Source: Glycine soja (lineage: Eukaryota; Streptophyta; Magnoliopsida; Fabales; Fabaceae). Taken from it: DNA of 64,000 nucleotides. Where the stretch lies: NCBI RefSeq assembly GCF_004193775.1, contig NC_041011.1, forward strand, positions 11,311,656 to 11,375,655. Reading direction: 5' to 3'. Within the stretch, counting starts at the first letter, position 1, and each line of letters starts with the position of its first letter. The notes under the pieces were generated by a model. That model saw only the letters and a list, made by a program, of their open reading frames with translations. It was not told where the DNA came from and did no database searches. Positions 1 to 10,325 of the stretch are shown here, one piece after another. The position numbers and the translations under genes were made by a program.

Positions 1-1904
1 ATCAAACTCTTCAAATCGCTTGGATATAGTTTCCATCTCTTCGGTTATGGTCACTTGGGGCTCAGATAACCCTTGGTCTGAAAAACTTAGCCTCCGCCAA
101 AACATATAGATTGTCTCAAGTGGTATGATACCAAGAACATATTTGGATATCTCACATGTACATGGAAGACCGTGAGTAATTCTCATGACACATCCACAAC
201 GAGAAGGGTTTTTGTCAGCATAATGTACACGCTCATACTCAGCAGCAATCTGATTTAAAGCATACCTTGATACCATGCCAAGTAGCCTCTTGTATAAGGT
301 AATTTTAAAAACATTTTCAACCACATATGTACTTGCCTCAAAGGATGCCTTAATTTCTATGTGTTGCAACGTGATCATGTTGTTCATGGCATCCCAAACA
401 CTACATAGGTCTCCAAGGTTATTTTGTAACAATCTTTTTAAAGCTCAATGAGCAGATTCAACCCTACATTTTAAATACACAAAAAGCATTAAACAAATAC
501 AATAATTAAAATCCATGAATTCCTCAACCCTAATAAAAAAATATAAACATTTTCATACCTGTTTGTTGCTGTGTTTCCTAAGTACATCACCTTATTCGTC
601 CAGGCTTTAACAAATTTTTCCTTGTGATGAATTATCCATGTTTCATTGACATAGTCAACAAACATTGGTCATGGTGAACAAGCAATTTCAAACTTCTTAA
701 GGCAATCATCGAATTGATGCTTGGAACAACAATCAACCAAACTCCCCTCAGGCATCCATAACATACTCCCTTGCATTTTTTAACCAATTATGGATTTACA
801 TTTTGCCTTGACATTCTTGTCGATGTGAAACCTACACAAAAAGTTGGTACACTCAGGGAATACAGTTTTCACGGCATTCATCAATGCTAGGTCTCTGCCG
901 GTGACAACAGGGAGGGCATCATGTCTCAAAAAAATACCTCGAAACTGTTCGAGAGCCCAGACCACATTATTTAGACATTCTCCCTCCAAATATGCAAAAC
1001 CAGTAGAGAATGTCATCCTCGTTGGTATTACACCAACAAAGTCAAGTAACGGGAGCCTGTACCTGTTTGTTTTGTAGGTACTATCTATCAAAAACACCAA
1101 ATTACATGCATTGCATAACTTCACCGCATCTGGATGACACCAGAAGATATCACATACAACATTTTCATCCTTTAATCTATGTCAATGAATATACTAATCC
1201 CATTCAAGAAGTTTCATTAGATGTTGCATTTCAGTATCATTGCCTCTTATGGAATAATGGTATGCACTTCTTGCATTATATATTTGTTTGATTGTTGTAC
1301 AACTATTGGCATTATGCTCCTTCAACGTTAGCAGAATATTTCTTGGCTTCACCATTGACTTTGTCATATAAGTAATAATTGTCTTATCATCCTTGGCAAT
1401 CGGCCAGAGTATGGATGTCCAACTAATGACTTGGCCAATTCAAGATTATGACTCCCACACATTAACTTCACATCCATCATTGGCCTCCAACCACTGGTTT
1501 CCAACGAAACTTAAAAGGACACCCACATTTCCTACTGCCAGTATCTTTTCTGACAAAATCTTTCTTCCTAGACCTACACTGACCACTCTTTTCACAACCA
1601 ATTAACACAAATGAAGTCATTCCTTTCATACCAATGTTTATGTCTGACCTCATAATTACCGTGACAAATCCAATTTTATAAGCAACTGATTGAGTCTATT
1701 GCAAAACATAATCTCGGGTAGCAAACACCTACAATGCAATCCACATAAGTTTAGTCTTCAAAAGGACATTCATTTTATTAATTTAATAACAATAAATCAT
1801 ATTATTACCTGAGAAGTATTAAACGCATAAGAACAATCAACATATTCTTCATTCACACCAACTTCGTCTTCATTTTCATCATTCATATCAACTTCTTCAG
1901 ACAT
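1..1904 (-). pseudogene. MULE-1 transposase (FAR1-type), 3' end outside window, decayed
   Basis: This is a Mutator-like transposase related to the FAR1/FHY3 family. Three exons can be read on the minus strand: exon 1 from the ATG at 1904 to 1809 (starts MSEEVDMN, ends FNTSQ, donor GTAATA), exon 2 from 1728 to 559 (acceptor TGTAG, starts VFATRD), and exon 3 from 463 leftwards off the window edge (intron 464-558, GT...AG). The MULE core is clearest around 1124-780, with FLIDSTYKTN carrying the first acidic catalytic residue and the downstream CRFHIDKNVKAK block. It is dead. The usual second catalytic motif TDRD reads TGRD, a stop follows KSIIG at 780, and the Trp after VESAH in exon 3 is a stop near 448. 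The part left of 463 still reads as the SWIM-like C-terminal half ending in a TISKRFEE-like segment. The second copy at 42.05 kb has the same exon boundaries, which supports the splice model. Confidence 0.85.
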
Positions 1905-2687
1905 TATATTCTCATACATCTATTAATCTTCGTCCATCTTAACAAGAGATTCAAAATTTTCAATATCACAAACAAACAACCCCTAACCGCACCATACATA
2001 TACTATCACACAAAACCCTACGTAATTTTTTACTGCATATCATTTTATAAACATTAAAATTGATAACCCTATGTATTAAAAACCAATAACATCAACTTTT
2101 TATTCTTACAATTCATAACCATATAATACATAAAAAATTATAACCGTAGCATATGTAGTAAAATAAATTATTTTATTCAACTTAATCTAATTCATCAAAT
2201 TATTACCTCACAAAACAATCAATTTTAGACCACAAAAACTCAAATAAATTATCCATACATTACAACTATAAATTATCTTACAAATTATACCATTTTCAAA
2301 ATATAAAAATAAGTAATTATAAATTAATTATCAATCTACACTTCTTTAAAAATATTTAAAACAATAATACGAATTACATTTCAAATAAACATATAAACAA
2401 ATAATTTTTCTTTACACATTAAATTAATATTTTTAACAATCATACTAACATACTTATAATTTAAAAAATTTAAAAATTTAATATTTATTTTAATTTAAAA
2501 AAGAAATTAAAAATCTGTATGTCATACGGAGTTAACAAATATATTTTATATATTGAAAAGCTCATTATATAATTTTTGTGTCTATTATATATAGCGACAC
2601 TATTTGTTTACAACATAATGTGTCTATTAGCTTAGTTAGTTTGAGTGTTCTATTAATAATGCAGAAGGCACAAGTTCGAGCTTGGAC

Positions 2688-3025
2688 CATTAATCCGTAT
2701 GAGTTAAAAAAAAAACTCATACGAATTGACCATCCGTATGAGTCATACTATACAGATCGTCGATCCGTGAAAAAGTGAAGGGCATTTTAGCCCTATTACT
2801 GTGTTGCTGGGTGCCCAAAGCAACTGCCTTAAGTGTGTTGTAGGCCCAATACGGATTGGCAATCCGTATGGACCAACGGATTGACAATCTGTAAAAGAAA
2901 AAATCTCATACGGATTGTTATAAGTTAAAAAAAACTTATACGAATTGATGATGCGTATGGGTCATACGGATCGTCAATCCGTATGGCTCATATGGATCAT
3001 CAATTCATATGGATCGTCAATCCAA
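2688..3025. repeat. Subterminal array of palindromes, MULE-1
   Basis: Upstream of the transposase start, about ten units of roughly 28-30 bp repeat. Each is a near-palindrome of the form CATACGGATTGnCAATCCGTATG, many degraded by C-to-T type changes. The same unit recurs in MULE-2 near both termini (40.88-41.29 kb and 55.64-55.74 kb). Seen directly: inverted symmetry and repetition. Inferred: transposase-binding or subterminal regulatory sites of this MULE family. Confidence 0.75.
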
Positions 3026-3108
3026 GAAAAAGTAAAGGACATTTTAGTCCTTTCTCTGCGTTGCTGGGTATCCCAGCAAAAATACTGGGCCCAAAGCAAC
3101 TGCCTTAA
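2765..3108. repeat. Duplicated AAAAGT-AAGGnCATTTTAG...GCAACTGCCTTAA block
   Basis: A block of about 75 bp occurs twice, near 2770-2845 and 3025-3108. Both contain a short hairpin (GGGCATTTTAGCCC or GGACATTTTAGTCC), then GTTGCTGGGT, then CAACTGCCTTAAG. The foldback element inserted into the second copy, so the first copy shows what the empty site looked like. The block may be the terminal part of MULE-1, but no matching opposite end is in the window, so the element boundary is unresolved. Confidence 0.6.
3100..3108. repeat. Left 9-bp target-site duplication CTGCCTTAA
   Basis: CTGCCTTAA immediately left of GGGAGTTGCTAGG is repeated exactly at 4831-4839 immediately right of GCAATTCCC. A 9-bp direct repeat is the size made by Mutator-superfamily transposases. 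Confidence 0.9.
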
Positions 3109-3239
3109 GGGAGTTGCTAGGTACACCCAGCAACATTGCTGGTGCACCTAGCAATTATGTGAATGGGCAAAATTGCCCTTGTTTAAAAAATGTGAATACC
3201 TTCATACGGAAAAAGGTTCTTTCATTGTTGTTATTTTCA

Positions 3240-3370
3240 ATTGCGGAAGAACCTTCTTTCGTGCCATCTCGTGGAAGAACTTCTTCTGCAAGAAGCCACG
3301 GAAGAAGGTTCTTCCGCTGTTCGCGGAAGAATCTTCCGCTGTTGTTATTTTCAACTACAGAAGAACCTTC
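3240..3370. repeat. Left-arm cluster of GAAnnTTC palindromes
   Basis: Four sites of the form GAAnnTTC lie here (GAACCTTC, GAAGGTTC, GAATCTTC, GAACCTTC), each inside a longer palindrome ending in TTCCGC or GCGGAA. The matching right-arm cluster is at 4345-4730. GAAnnTTC is the two-unit core of the eukaryotic heat-shock element. Whether a heat-shock factor binds here is inference. Confidence 0.6.
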
Positions 3371-3469
3371 TCCCATGAGTTAATTTGTTTTTTTGGTTTT
3401 TAAATTTTTGGATTATTTTGTATTTGCCTATGTTATTTTGTATTTTGTATTTTACTATTACAAAATTTA

Positions 3470-4290
3470 ATGCATATTTAATTCGGATTATTTTTACAAA
3501 ATAAAAAAATATTTATTTAATATATATTAAATTTTGTAATAGTAAAATAAATTTGTGATAGTAAATATTTTTTATTTTTAAAAAAATATATGAATTAAAT
3601 ATTTTTTATTTAATTTGGGTTACTATTACAAAATTTAATGTATATTTAATTTGGATTACTATTACAAAATTTAATGCATTAAATATTTTTGTAATAGTAA
3701 CCCGAATTAATGCATTAAATATTTTTTATTTAATTCGGGTTACTATTATAAAATTTAATGCATTAAATATTTTTGTAATAGTAACCCGAATTAAATATGC
3801 ATTAAATATTTTTTATTTAATTCAGGTTACTATTACAAAATTTAATGCATATTTAATTCGGGTTACTATTATAAAATAAAAAAATATTTATTTATTATAT
3901 ATTAAATTTTGTAATAGTAAAAAATTTGTGATAGTAAATATTTTTTATTTTTAAAAAAATATATGGATTAAATAATTCGTATGATTTATATCAAAATTAA
4001 TTATCACAAAATTTATTATTTAAATTTACATACGCATTAAATATGCATTAGAAATTGTAGTGATATGTATAGTAACATTATTTATTTTATAACCTAATTG
4101 GCTCATTATCCCAGAGCGTTGTGCTAATAACCTATATATTTTTTAAAAATAAAATATATACTATCACAATTTTTTTTACTATTACAAAATTTAATATATA
4201 TTAAATAAATATTTTTTATTTTGTAATAATAATCCGAATTAAATATGCATTAAATTTTGTAATAGTAAAATATAAAATATAAAATAATAT
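3470..4290. repeat. Central nested AT-rich palindrome of the foldback element
   Basis: The motif ATTCGGGTTACTATTACAAA alternates with its inverse (TTTGTAATAGTAACCCGAAT) separated by TTTAATGCATTAAATATT. This gives at least three nested hairpins in which arm and loop sequences are reused. No coding potential. Confidence 0.8.
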
Positions 4291-4344
4291 AGGCAAATAC
4301 AAAAATAATCCAAAAATTTAAAAACCAAAAAAATAAATGAACTC

Positions 4345-4730
4345 ACGGAAGAAGGTTCTTCCGCAGTTAAAAATAACAACAGCGGAAGAACCTTCTTACA
4401 TGTGATCTCGCAGTAGAACTTCTTCCGCAGGAATCCACGGAAGAAGGTTCTTCCGCTGTTGTTATTTTCAACTGGGGAAGAACCTTCTTCTGTGGCTTCC
4501 TACAAAAGAAGTTCTTCCACGAGATGGCATGGAAGAAGGTTCTTCCGCAGTTAATGTTACAACTGTGGAAGAACCTTCTTCCATGCGATCTCGCGGAAGA
4601 AGTTCTTCCGCAAGAATTCACGGAAGAAAGTTCTTCCGCTGTTGTAATTTACAACTACCGAAGAACCTTCTTCCGTGGCTTCCTGCGAAAGAACTTCTTC
4701 CGTGAGATGACACGGAAGAAGGTTCTTCCA
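4345..4730. repeat. Right-arm cluster of GAAnnTTC palindromes
   Basis: Nine GAAnnTTC sites, mostly GAAGGTTC and GAACCTTC alternating every 40-50 bp, sit inside repeats of GGAAGAAGGTTCTTCCGC and its variants. Spacers alternate between CTCGCGGAAGAA-like and GTTACAAC-like segments, so the arm looks like an expansion of one palindromic module. The left arm has fewer copies. Confidence 0.7.
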
Positions 4731-4830
4731 CAATTGTAACATTAACTGCGAAACATTAAGGGATATTTTGGAAATTATAAAAAATTGTTGGGTGCACCAG
4801 CAATCTTGCTGGGTGCCCCTAGCAATTCCC

Positions 4831-4839
4831 CTGCCTTAA
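4831..4839. repeat. Right 9-bp target-site duplication CTGCCTTAA
   Basis: Exact partner of the copy at 3100-3108; sequence resumes as GTGTGCTGCATG, matching the unoccupied duplicate near 2830-2850 (GTGTGTTGTAGG). Confidence 0.9.
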
Positions 4840-6740
4840 GTGTGCTGCATGTGCATGGTGCGCTCTTTTGACCTTGGCTGGTATGGGTTTTCCTGCGATT
4901 TGACCAAATGTAATTTGTTTTGCTCTGAGTATGACATGGTAAGAGAGTTGCTTTTCATTTTTTAAAAAAAAATATTATAATAAGAAAAAAATAATTAATC
5001 AATCATTTTATATAAAAAATTAAAAAATAACAAAACATTAAATTTTTTGGATTAAATTTAGTTTTGTTATTGTGGTACCCATGAAGTTGTAAAAATTTAT
5101 AAAATCTTAACTATAGTTTTATACCACAATTTAAAACCTTGACTTCCTAACTAAAGTTATCTAGTTCCGTCCCTACATACCAGAAGGCCAAAATATACCC
5201 CTTCTTTTTTAACTTATAAACCGTTCCATTTTTCCCTAATAATATTCAAACTCAATATACATAATAAAAGGCACTAGCATTTCTTTAGCTACCCTCAAAT
5301 TGGGTCAAACATACTTCATTCTTTAAAATAAAAAAATCTGCAAACCTCTCGCATACCTATCCACGAGGTCAACACTTCAAAAGAATGGAGATGGTAAGCA
5401 AAGAGCAGCTACAAATTCATTGCACACATACCTTAGTCAAAGTTATTTATAATTAAATTAATAAATTCACAACAAAATCCATTCATTCGTTAGGGAGAAC
5501 AGAAATTGTGGAGATGAAAGCAAACGTAAAACATGGGCGTCTCCAGTCATTGATTGATCCTTAACCTCATAAAATATACATCATTAATAATTATTAATAT
5601 AGAACAATTGCTAGTAGAGTGAAAGACATGACAACCCTATTTGCAAACAAATGAATTTACATTACCATACATGAATTTAATCAATGTAAAAGGAATAATA
5701 ATAATAAAAACATGCACGACCATCCCTTCCGCACTGCAGATTTGAATGTGCGAGTTTGGAAGTTGAAGGTACATACATTTGAATGTGCAACAAACACTAT
5801 ACAAAGTAATAACTGAGATTTTGGATATAAACATTGCATAAAGCGTGACAAAACTTGCAGCAATATGTTATATACAAGATTTGTCCAAAGATGTACCTCG
5901 CACTGAACTCCAACAAACCATACAAGTGAGAATGCTCGTATGTCACATCATATCCAAGTTTCACCAAATCAACCAACAAATTACACTCATTTTTCACGTA
6001 AATAGCAATAAAAGAACACTGCACAATACACCAATTTTAACGATCCATGGGGAAAAATCAAAATCTCATCGTAGTAGTGTTACTAAAATTCAGTTGTTGC
6101 TCCCACATTTGACTAGGGAATTGAAGAGTTAATCCCACACTTGCGTACTTGAAATGCATCTCCATGGCCTTGCACGCGTTCCCTTGTCCAGGAGCATCAG
6201 CAAGCCGACACTCTCAAGCGGTAGCCCGAACATATACCTACAGTCACAAGCATTTTAGATGGACAATTTCTTGCCAAGGATCATCAAGGGTAAAGTACGA
6301 CAATATCAGCAACAAACATTTCTCTTCCTTTGCAGGTTTAAAACAATGCACATAACATAACCTATGAAAACACCTATAAGAAAATACTAGCATATTTAAT
6401 AGACAACATTACACAGAAATTTGCTAATATCTTTTATAGGGTGGTTTCACAGGGCACTTGTGTTGTTTCAAACCTGGATGCATAATTAACAGAAATCATC
6501 AGAATGAAAAAAAAAAAAAGTGCCTATGCTTTGAGGGAACTGTATCAGTATGAGATCATCAATACTGAGAAACATCCTGAAAAGTTCCATAACAAGAACA
6601 AATAAAAGCTCATCCCTCCCTTCACAGTAATATCTTCCGATACTGTTCAAAGACGAGATGTTGCCATGTTACAAACAACAAAATAATTTGTAAAAGTAGA
6701 AGCTCCATCAATTAGCTTCTATAGAAGCTCTGTATTTGGT
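4840..6740. other. AT-rich spacer, no gene supported
   Basis: The first hundred bases are probably the outer end of MULE-1. The rest has only short open frames without recognisable motifs. Part of 6.0-6.7 kb may be the far 3' flank of the gene at 7.05-9.01 kb. I could not find a further convincing coding exon for it here. Confidence 0.5.
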
Positions 6741-6746
6741 TTTATT
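6741..6746 (-). promoter_or_regulatory. Candidate poly(A) signal AATAAA for the GTD-binding gene
   Basis: On the minus strand AATAAA lies about 300 bp beyond the proposed stop codon at 7050-7048, a normal 3' UTR length for plants. The hexamer is common in AT-rich DNA, so this is only a candidate. Confidence 0.3.
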
Positions 6747-7047
6747 TCATTAAGCAAAACCTACTTTTAGATTTAAAATATTTTCTAAAATTGTGTTTGG
6801 TCCAACTTTCCCTTTGAAGGAAAAGAAAAGTTCAAGGAAAAAAAGGACCAGACCCCAAATCCAATGCATGTTAAATACACTCAATACTTTGATTATCCCA
6901 GCCCACTGTAATATAGTTTTAAAGGCAAATGGTGAAACTTCCAAGATACAGATATGACTAAATTCTTAATATTTTATTATAGGAGTAATGAATTATGCCT
7001 TATTTCACTCCCTCTTTAGTAAACCACCCATAAATAACAAGACAAAG

Positions 7048-9014
7048 TTATAAATAAATTCTGCAACAGGTAAAGATATAATTTTAAGCAATCAGAAAAA
7101 GTGTAGCTGTCACTTACTTGCTTTGGTGAGCTCTCTTTCTCCAGAAAACAATTGATGAGATCCACTGAATACAAAAAGATGAAATGGCATAAGTTCCATT
7201 TTCAAAGCTTTCATCAAATATATGCATGTTTTCAATAATGCAATTAGTAAAAAAATAGCATGCATTGCGAGACAGCACCCACTGCATCTCAATATCTCAT
7301 ACAGTAACGGAGGTGTTACAAAGGCAATGTCTACTACAAAGAGGGAAAACAAAACTGCCAAGAGAACAAAGGAAAAACAGCTTATGAATTATTTCTGCTG
7401 TTAAATGAAAGGCATTTCTTTTCATGCATTAATTGACTTCATAAGTTAGCTTGTGAGGCATTTTCATAAACTTGGAAAAGCCAACTTAGCTGAAAACCAC
7501 TTGCAATAAATTCTTAACCGAAGTAAAGCAATAATAAGCAGAATGACGGAACAATGATTGATTATCTAAATGCAAGCCCAAGACAACACCAAAGGATGGA
7601 TAGATTAAATAGGATGTGTCCTTCCCCGTCAGATATATCATATATGGAAGAAACACATACAACATATTGCTAGTAACCATTTTCATCTTTAAATTACCTT
7701 AACAATTGAAAAGAGCATAGAGTTAGAGTTGCCAGCAAAATACGGTTTCCTTGCCATTTTTCTTTTTGGTGACATCTCTTTGCACAAATGTTGAGCTATT
7801 TCCTTCAGTAACACCACCTGTGCTTTATCCGTGCGCATTGAAATGATTGCCTGCCTCATTGATTCCCTATCAGCCTCAAGTGCCTGAAGCCTCATATGAA
7901 GCTTCTTTATGTAGGGATCCTCAAAATCAGCAGCATGATTCCCTGACTCCCTAGGAGTGGTTGCATAATCTTCAAAAGCACCAGCTTTGGAATCTGTGAA
8001 ACCATTATATGGTGCCCCACAATGAACAGAGTCAATTGTATAAATTCTGTCACTCGTATCATCGTCATCCGATGCATTATCTACCTTCTTGAAATTGGAA
8101 GGATCCTCTGACTGTGAGAAATAATCTCTCCTATAGTTACTATTGAGCTTGGGAGAATCCATCATAGACTCAGGACCTATTTCTTTTCCCATCCCGCTCA
8201 AAGATGCTGAGTCACTGGACGATCTCCTAGGATGCTTAGTCCATCTTGGAGACTGTCCAACGATCACTTTCTCTAGAACATTTTTCCCTGTAAAATCCCC
8301 ATCCATCTGACTGTAAGTTGAGGTTTTCTCCATTTTAGAAATCCTATTTTCCAAGTTCCTCAAACGGTCACTTGGGGTTTCATCAAACACATATTTCTCT
8401 ATATCAGTGTCATCATTATCAGCATCCATAGCATCATGCATCACATTACACTTCAAAGGAGGATATTCATAGGTTGGAAGTTCATATTGATCACCCTCAG
8501 CCTCGTCCTCGGTAAGACCAAAGCTCATCAACCTGTGTTTGTAAGCCTGAACTTCACAGGTAAGTGACTGAATTATCTGTTCTCTCTTATAGAGCAAATC
8601 TTCCAAAGACAGAAGCTCCTCCTGATCATGTGTCATCTTCTCCTCTGCAAAACGCTTGAATTGGCGCGCCTCCATTTGAACCTCCGCCTTCTCCCTCTGC
8701 AGCCTCAATATCATCGACATGGCCTCATTGGCCGCTGTGGACGAAGAATTCCTCTCCTCGTCCAACTCAGCATTCAAATCCTGAATGGTTCTCTGCTGCA
8801 TGCTGACCATCTCGCGTAAGGCCACACATTCATTCTCAATTTCAATCCGCGCAAACGCAGGAATGGGTAATTGGTCGTCCATTTTAAACTCATCAAGCTT
8901 CCGTTTAACGGACCGCATCCATGTCCCCGAAGAATGAGCTACCAAGGAGCAACCACATCCACAGTTGCAACACTTCAACAAATCCCCGGAAGATGGGACT
9001 ACTTCCGAAGCCAT
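7048..9014 (-). CDS. MYOB7-like: GTD-binding (DUF593) protein, myosin-binding protein 7-like, three coding exons
   Basis: Members of this family are receptors or adaptors for the globular tail of class XI myosins and link vesicles to actin-based transport; this role is known for the family and inferred here. Exon 1 runs 9014-7698 (439 codons) and ends ...FSIVK before donor GTAATT. Exon 2 is 7164-7118, flanked by TTCAG and GTAAGT, and reads WISSIVFWRKRAHQS. Exon 3 starts at 7060 after the strong acceptor TTACCTGTTGCAG and ends after three codons at the TAA 7050-7048. The model gives about 458 residues. The N-terminus has a Cys-rich stretch CCNCGCGC (15-22). The GTD-binding coiled coil spans about 54-165, with ELDEERN, AMSMILRLQREKAE, QFKRFAEEKM and YKREQIIQSL. 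A Ser/Asp-rich low-complexity middle follows, then a second coiled coil at about 366-414 and a hydrophobic-basic tail. The frame is intact with no internal stop, unlike everything else in the window. The last two small exons are my prediction and are less certain than exon 1. Confidence 0.88.
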
Positions 9015-9393
9015 AGATCAAAATGCATTCAAAACCCTTAAACAACTTAAAGTCGCTAATAACGTTTCACCAAATAAAAGAGAAATCAACTAACATAAAA
9101 TTTCATCAATTGGAAATTTGGGATTTATTATAACATTCCCTCTGTCTTTTCCCTTCCCTCTATTCCAAGCACCTTCTCCGCAGGATCAACAAATCAGGCA
9201 AAACACCTATAACAAATAAAAGTAAACAACAATGTCAAATTAAACCTAACAACAAAATTCAACAAAAAGAAAAACAGCACCTACAAGGTAAAAAGAATAA
9301 AGAAAAACTTCAACCCCAGAACTAAAAATCGATTTTTTTTAATTTCCTTTTTTGCAAACAAGCTCAAAACCTTACCACATAACCTAACTCCCA

Positions 9394-9411
9394 CCCCCCC
9401 CCCCCCCCCCC
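9394..9411. repeat. Homopolymer (C)18
   Basis: An uninterrupted run of 18 C (G on the gene strand), probably within the leader intron. Its length is prone to sequencing error and length polymorphism. Confidence 0.95.
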
Positions 9412-9972
9412 AAACCGAGAAACTCAAGGCGAGAAATTTTCCACCAAGAAATAAAAAAGAGGGAAAATAGAAAATAAGAAGAAAAATAAGGACCCACCTC
9501 GTAGGAGTTGCCGTTGACGAATCAGTAGCAGCCGGCGGCGAAGGTCGCAAGGAAGAGAAAACAACGCAAATTTTCCCGGAAAATTCAGCTTCTCCTGATA
9601 AAATTAGGAACCAAAAAGAATTCCGAAAAAAAAAATTGAAGAAAAAAAGATGCACCAGCTGGTACCAATCCGAGAACAGTTGAATTCTCGCTTTCTTGGA
9701 ATGAAAGAATGGACAATGGAGGAGCGGGAACGGTGTTTGTTTGGCGGAAAGGAAAAAGTTGAAAGAGAAAAAAAAACGAAAAACGAAAAAACGCAAGAGC
9801 GAATTTATTATTCAGAAACCCTAGATTATTTTTTTTTGTGTGTTCATTGATTTTTGGGATGTTTGTTTTATCTGGGTTATCTGATTTTTGGTTTTTGTGG
9901 GGGGGAAGAAGCTGTAGCTGATTGATCTCGCTCCCCGAAGAGAGAGAAAGAGAGAAGGACAGAAAAGAACAA

Positions 9973-9990
9973 AGAGAGAGAGAGAGAGAG
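9973..9990. repeat. GA/CT microsatellite in the promoter or leader
   Basis: (AG)9 lies among further GAGAG-rich sequence from about 9940 to 10030. CT-rich tracts around transcription starts are common in plant genes and can bind BPC/GAGA-type factors. The latter is inference. Confidence 0.85.
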
Positions 9991-10272
9991 AATGAATGAA
10001 CGGTGAAAATTGTAAACGCCAGGAAAGAGAGAGTGAGCTGTTTGAGGTAGCTTTGTGTCGTTGTCGGAATTTACAACTTTTTTTTCAATGCACTATTTTT
10101 TAGTATTATAATAATAATAATGATTAACCTCTTTCTTTTTTTCAAAAGAAAAAGAAAACTATTTATCACATTCTACCAATTTGATAAAATAAAAATATTA
10201 GGAAAATTTTAAGCGTGCTTCCCTTTTTTTGGTATAGGTGGAAGGTAAAAAAAAGTTAAATAAAATGAAAGA

Positions 10273-10280
<8 letters not shown>

Positions 10281-10322
<42 letters not shown>
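10281..10322. repeat. (AT)21 microsatellite
   Basis: Pure AT dinucleotide tract of 42 bp in non-coding DNA. Confidence 0.97.

Positions 10323-10325
<3 letters not shown>

Larger units (their letters stand above)
3109..4830. mobile_element. Foldback (long-TIR) Mutator-like element, non-coding, 1.72 kb
   Basis: The element begins GGGAGTTGCTAGG and ends in the inverse of GGGAATTGCTAGG, with a perfect 9-bp TSD on both sides. The terminal 45 bp are inverted repeats that themselves contain a small TTGCTGG/CCAGCAA hairpin. Inside, the arms continue as inverted repeats: about 3180-3480 pairs with about 4240-4760, the right arm being longer through extra repeat copies. Each arm carries repeated GAAGAAGGTTCTTCC/GAAGAACCTTCTTC palindromes. 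The centre (3480-4240) is a further nested AT-rich palindrome. It encodes no transposase. Every open frame in it (for example 4367-4621 minus or 4557-4742 minus) is an artefact of the low-stop palindromic repeat. It must have moved with a transposase supplied in trans, plausibly from a MULE. Confidence 0.85.
9015..9990 (-). other. 5' UTR and proximal promoter region of the GTD-binding gene
   Basis: On the minus strand a CT-rich leader (the GA repeat at 9973-9990 read on the other strand) is followed by GC-richer sequence at 9500-9620. A possible leader intron has donor GAGGTGGGT near 9500 and acceptors TTTTACCTTGTAG near 9281 or TTTGTTATAG near 9207. The minus-strand 171-codon frame at 9281-9796 is Phe-rich low complexity and looks like UTR or intron, not protein. 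The splice assignment is inference; RNA reads would settle it. Confidence 0.5.

Noticed and set aside
3114..4742. Overlapping open frames with GRTFFRE or KNLLP repeats in the foldback element
   Set aside because: They occur on both strands in several frames, arise from the GAAGAAGGTTCTTC palindrome, and have no domain or codon pattern.
5637..6355. Set of 60-95 codon frames downstream of the GTD-binding gene
   Set aside because: They overlap on both strands, none matches a known domain, and none joins to the upstream gene with consistent splice phase.
9281..9796. 171-codon minus-strand frame upstream of the myosin-binding-like gene
   Set aside because: Phe/Ser-rich low-complexity translation that runs through a poly-C tract and probable leader intron signals.
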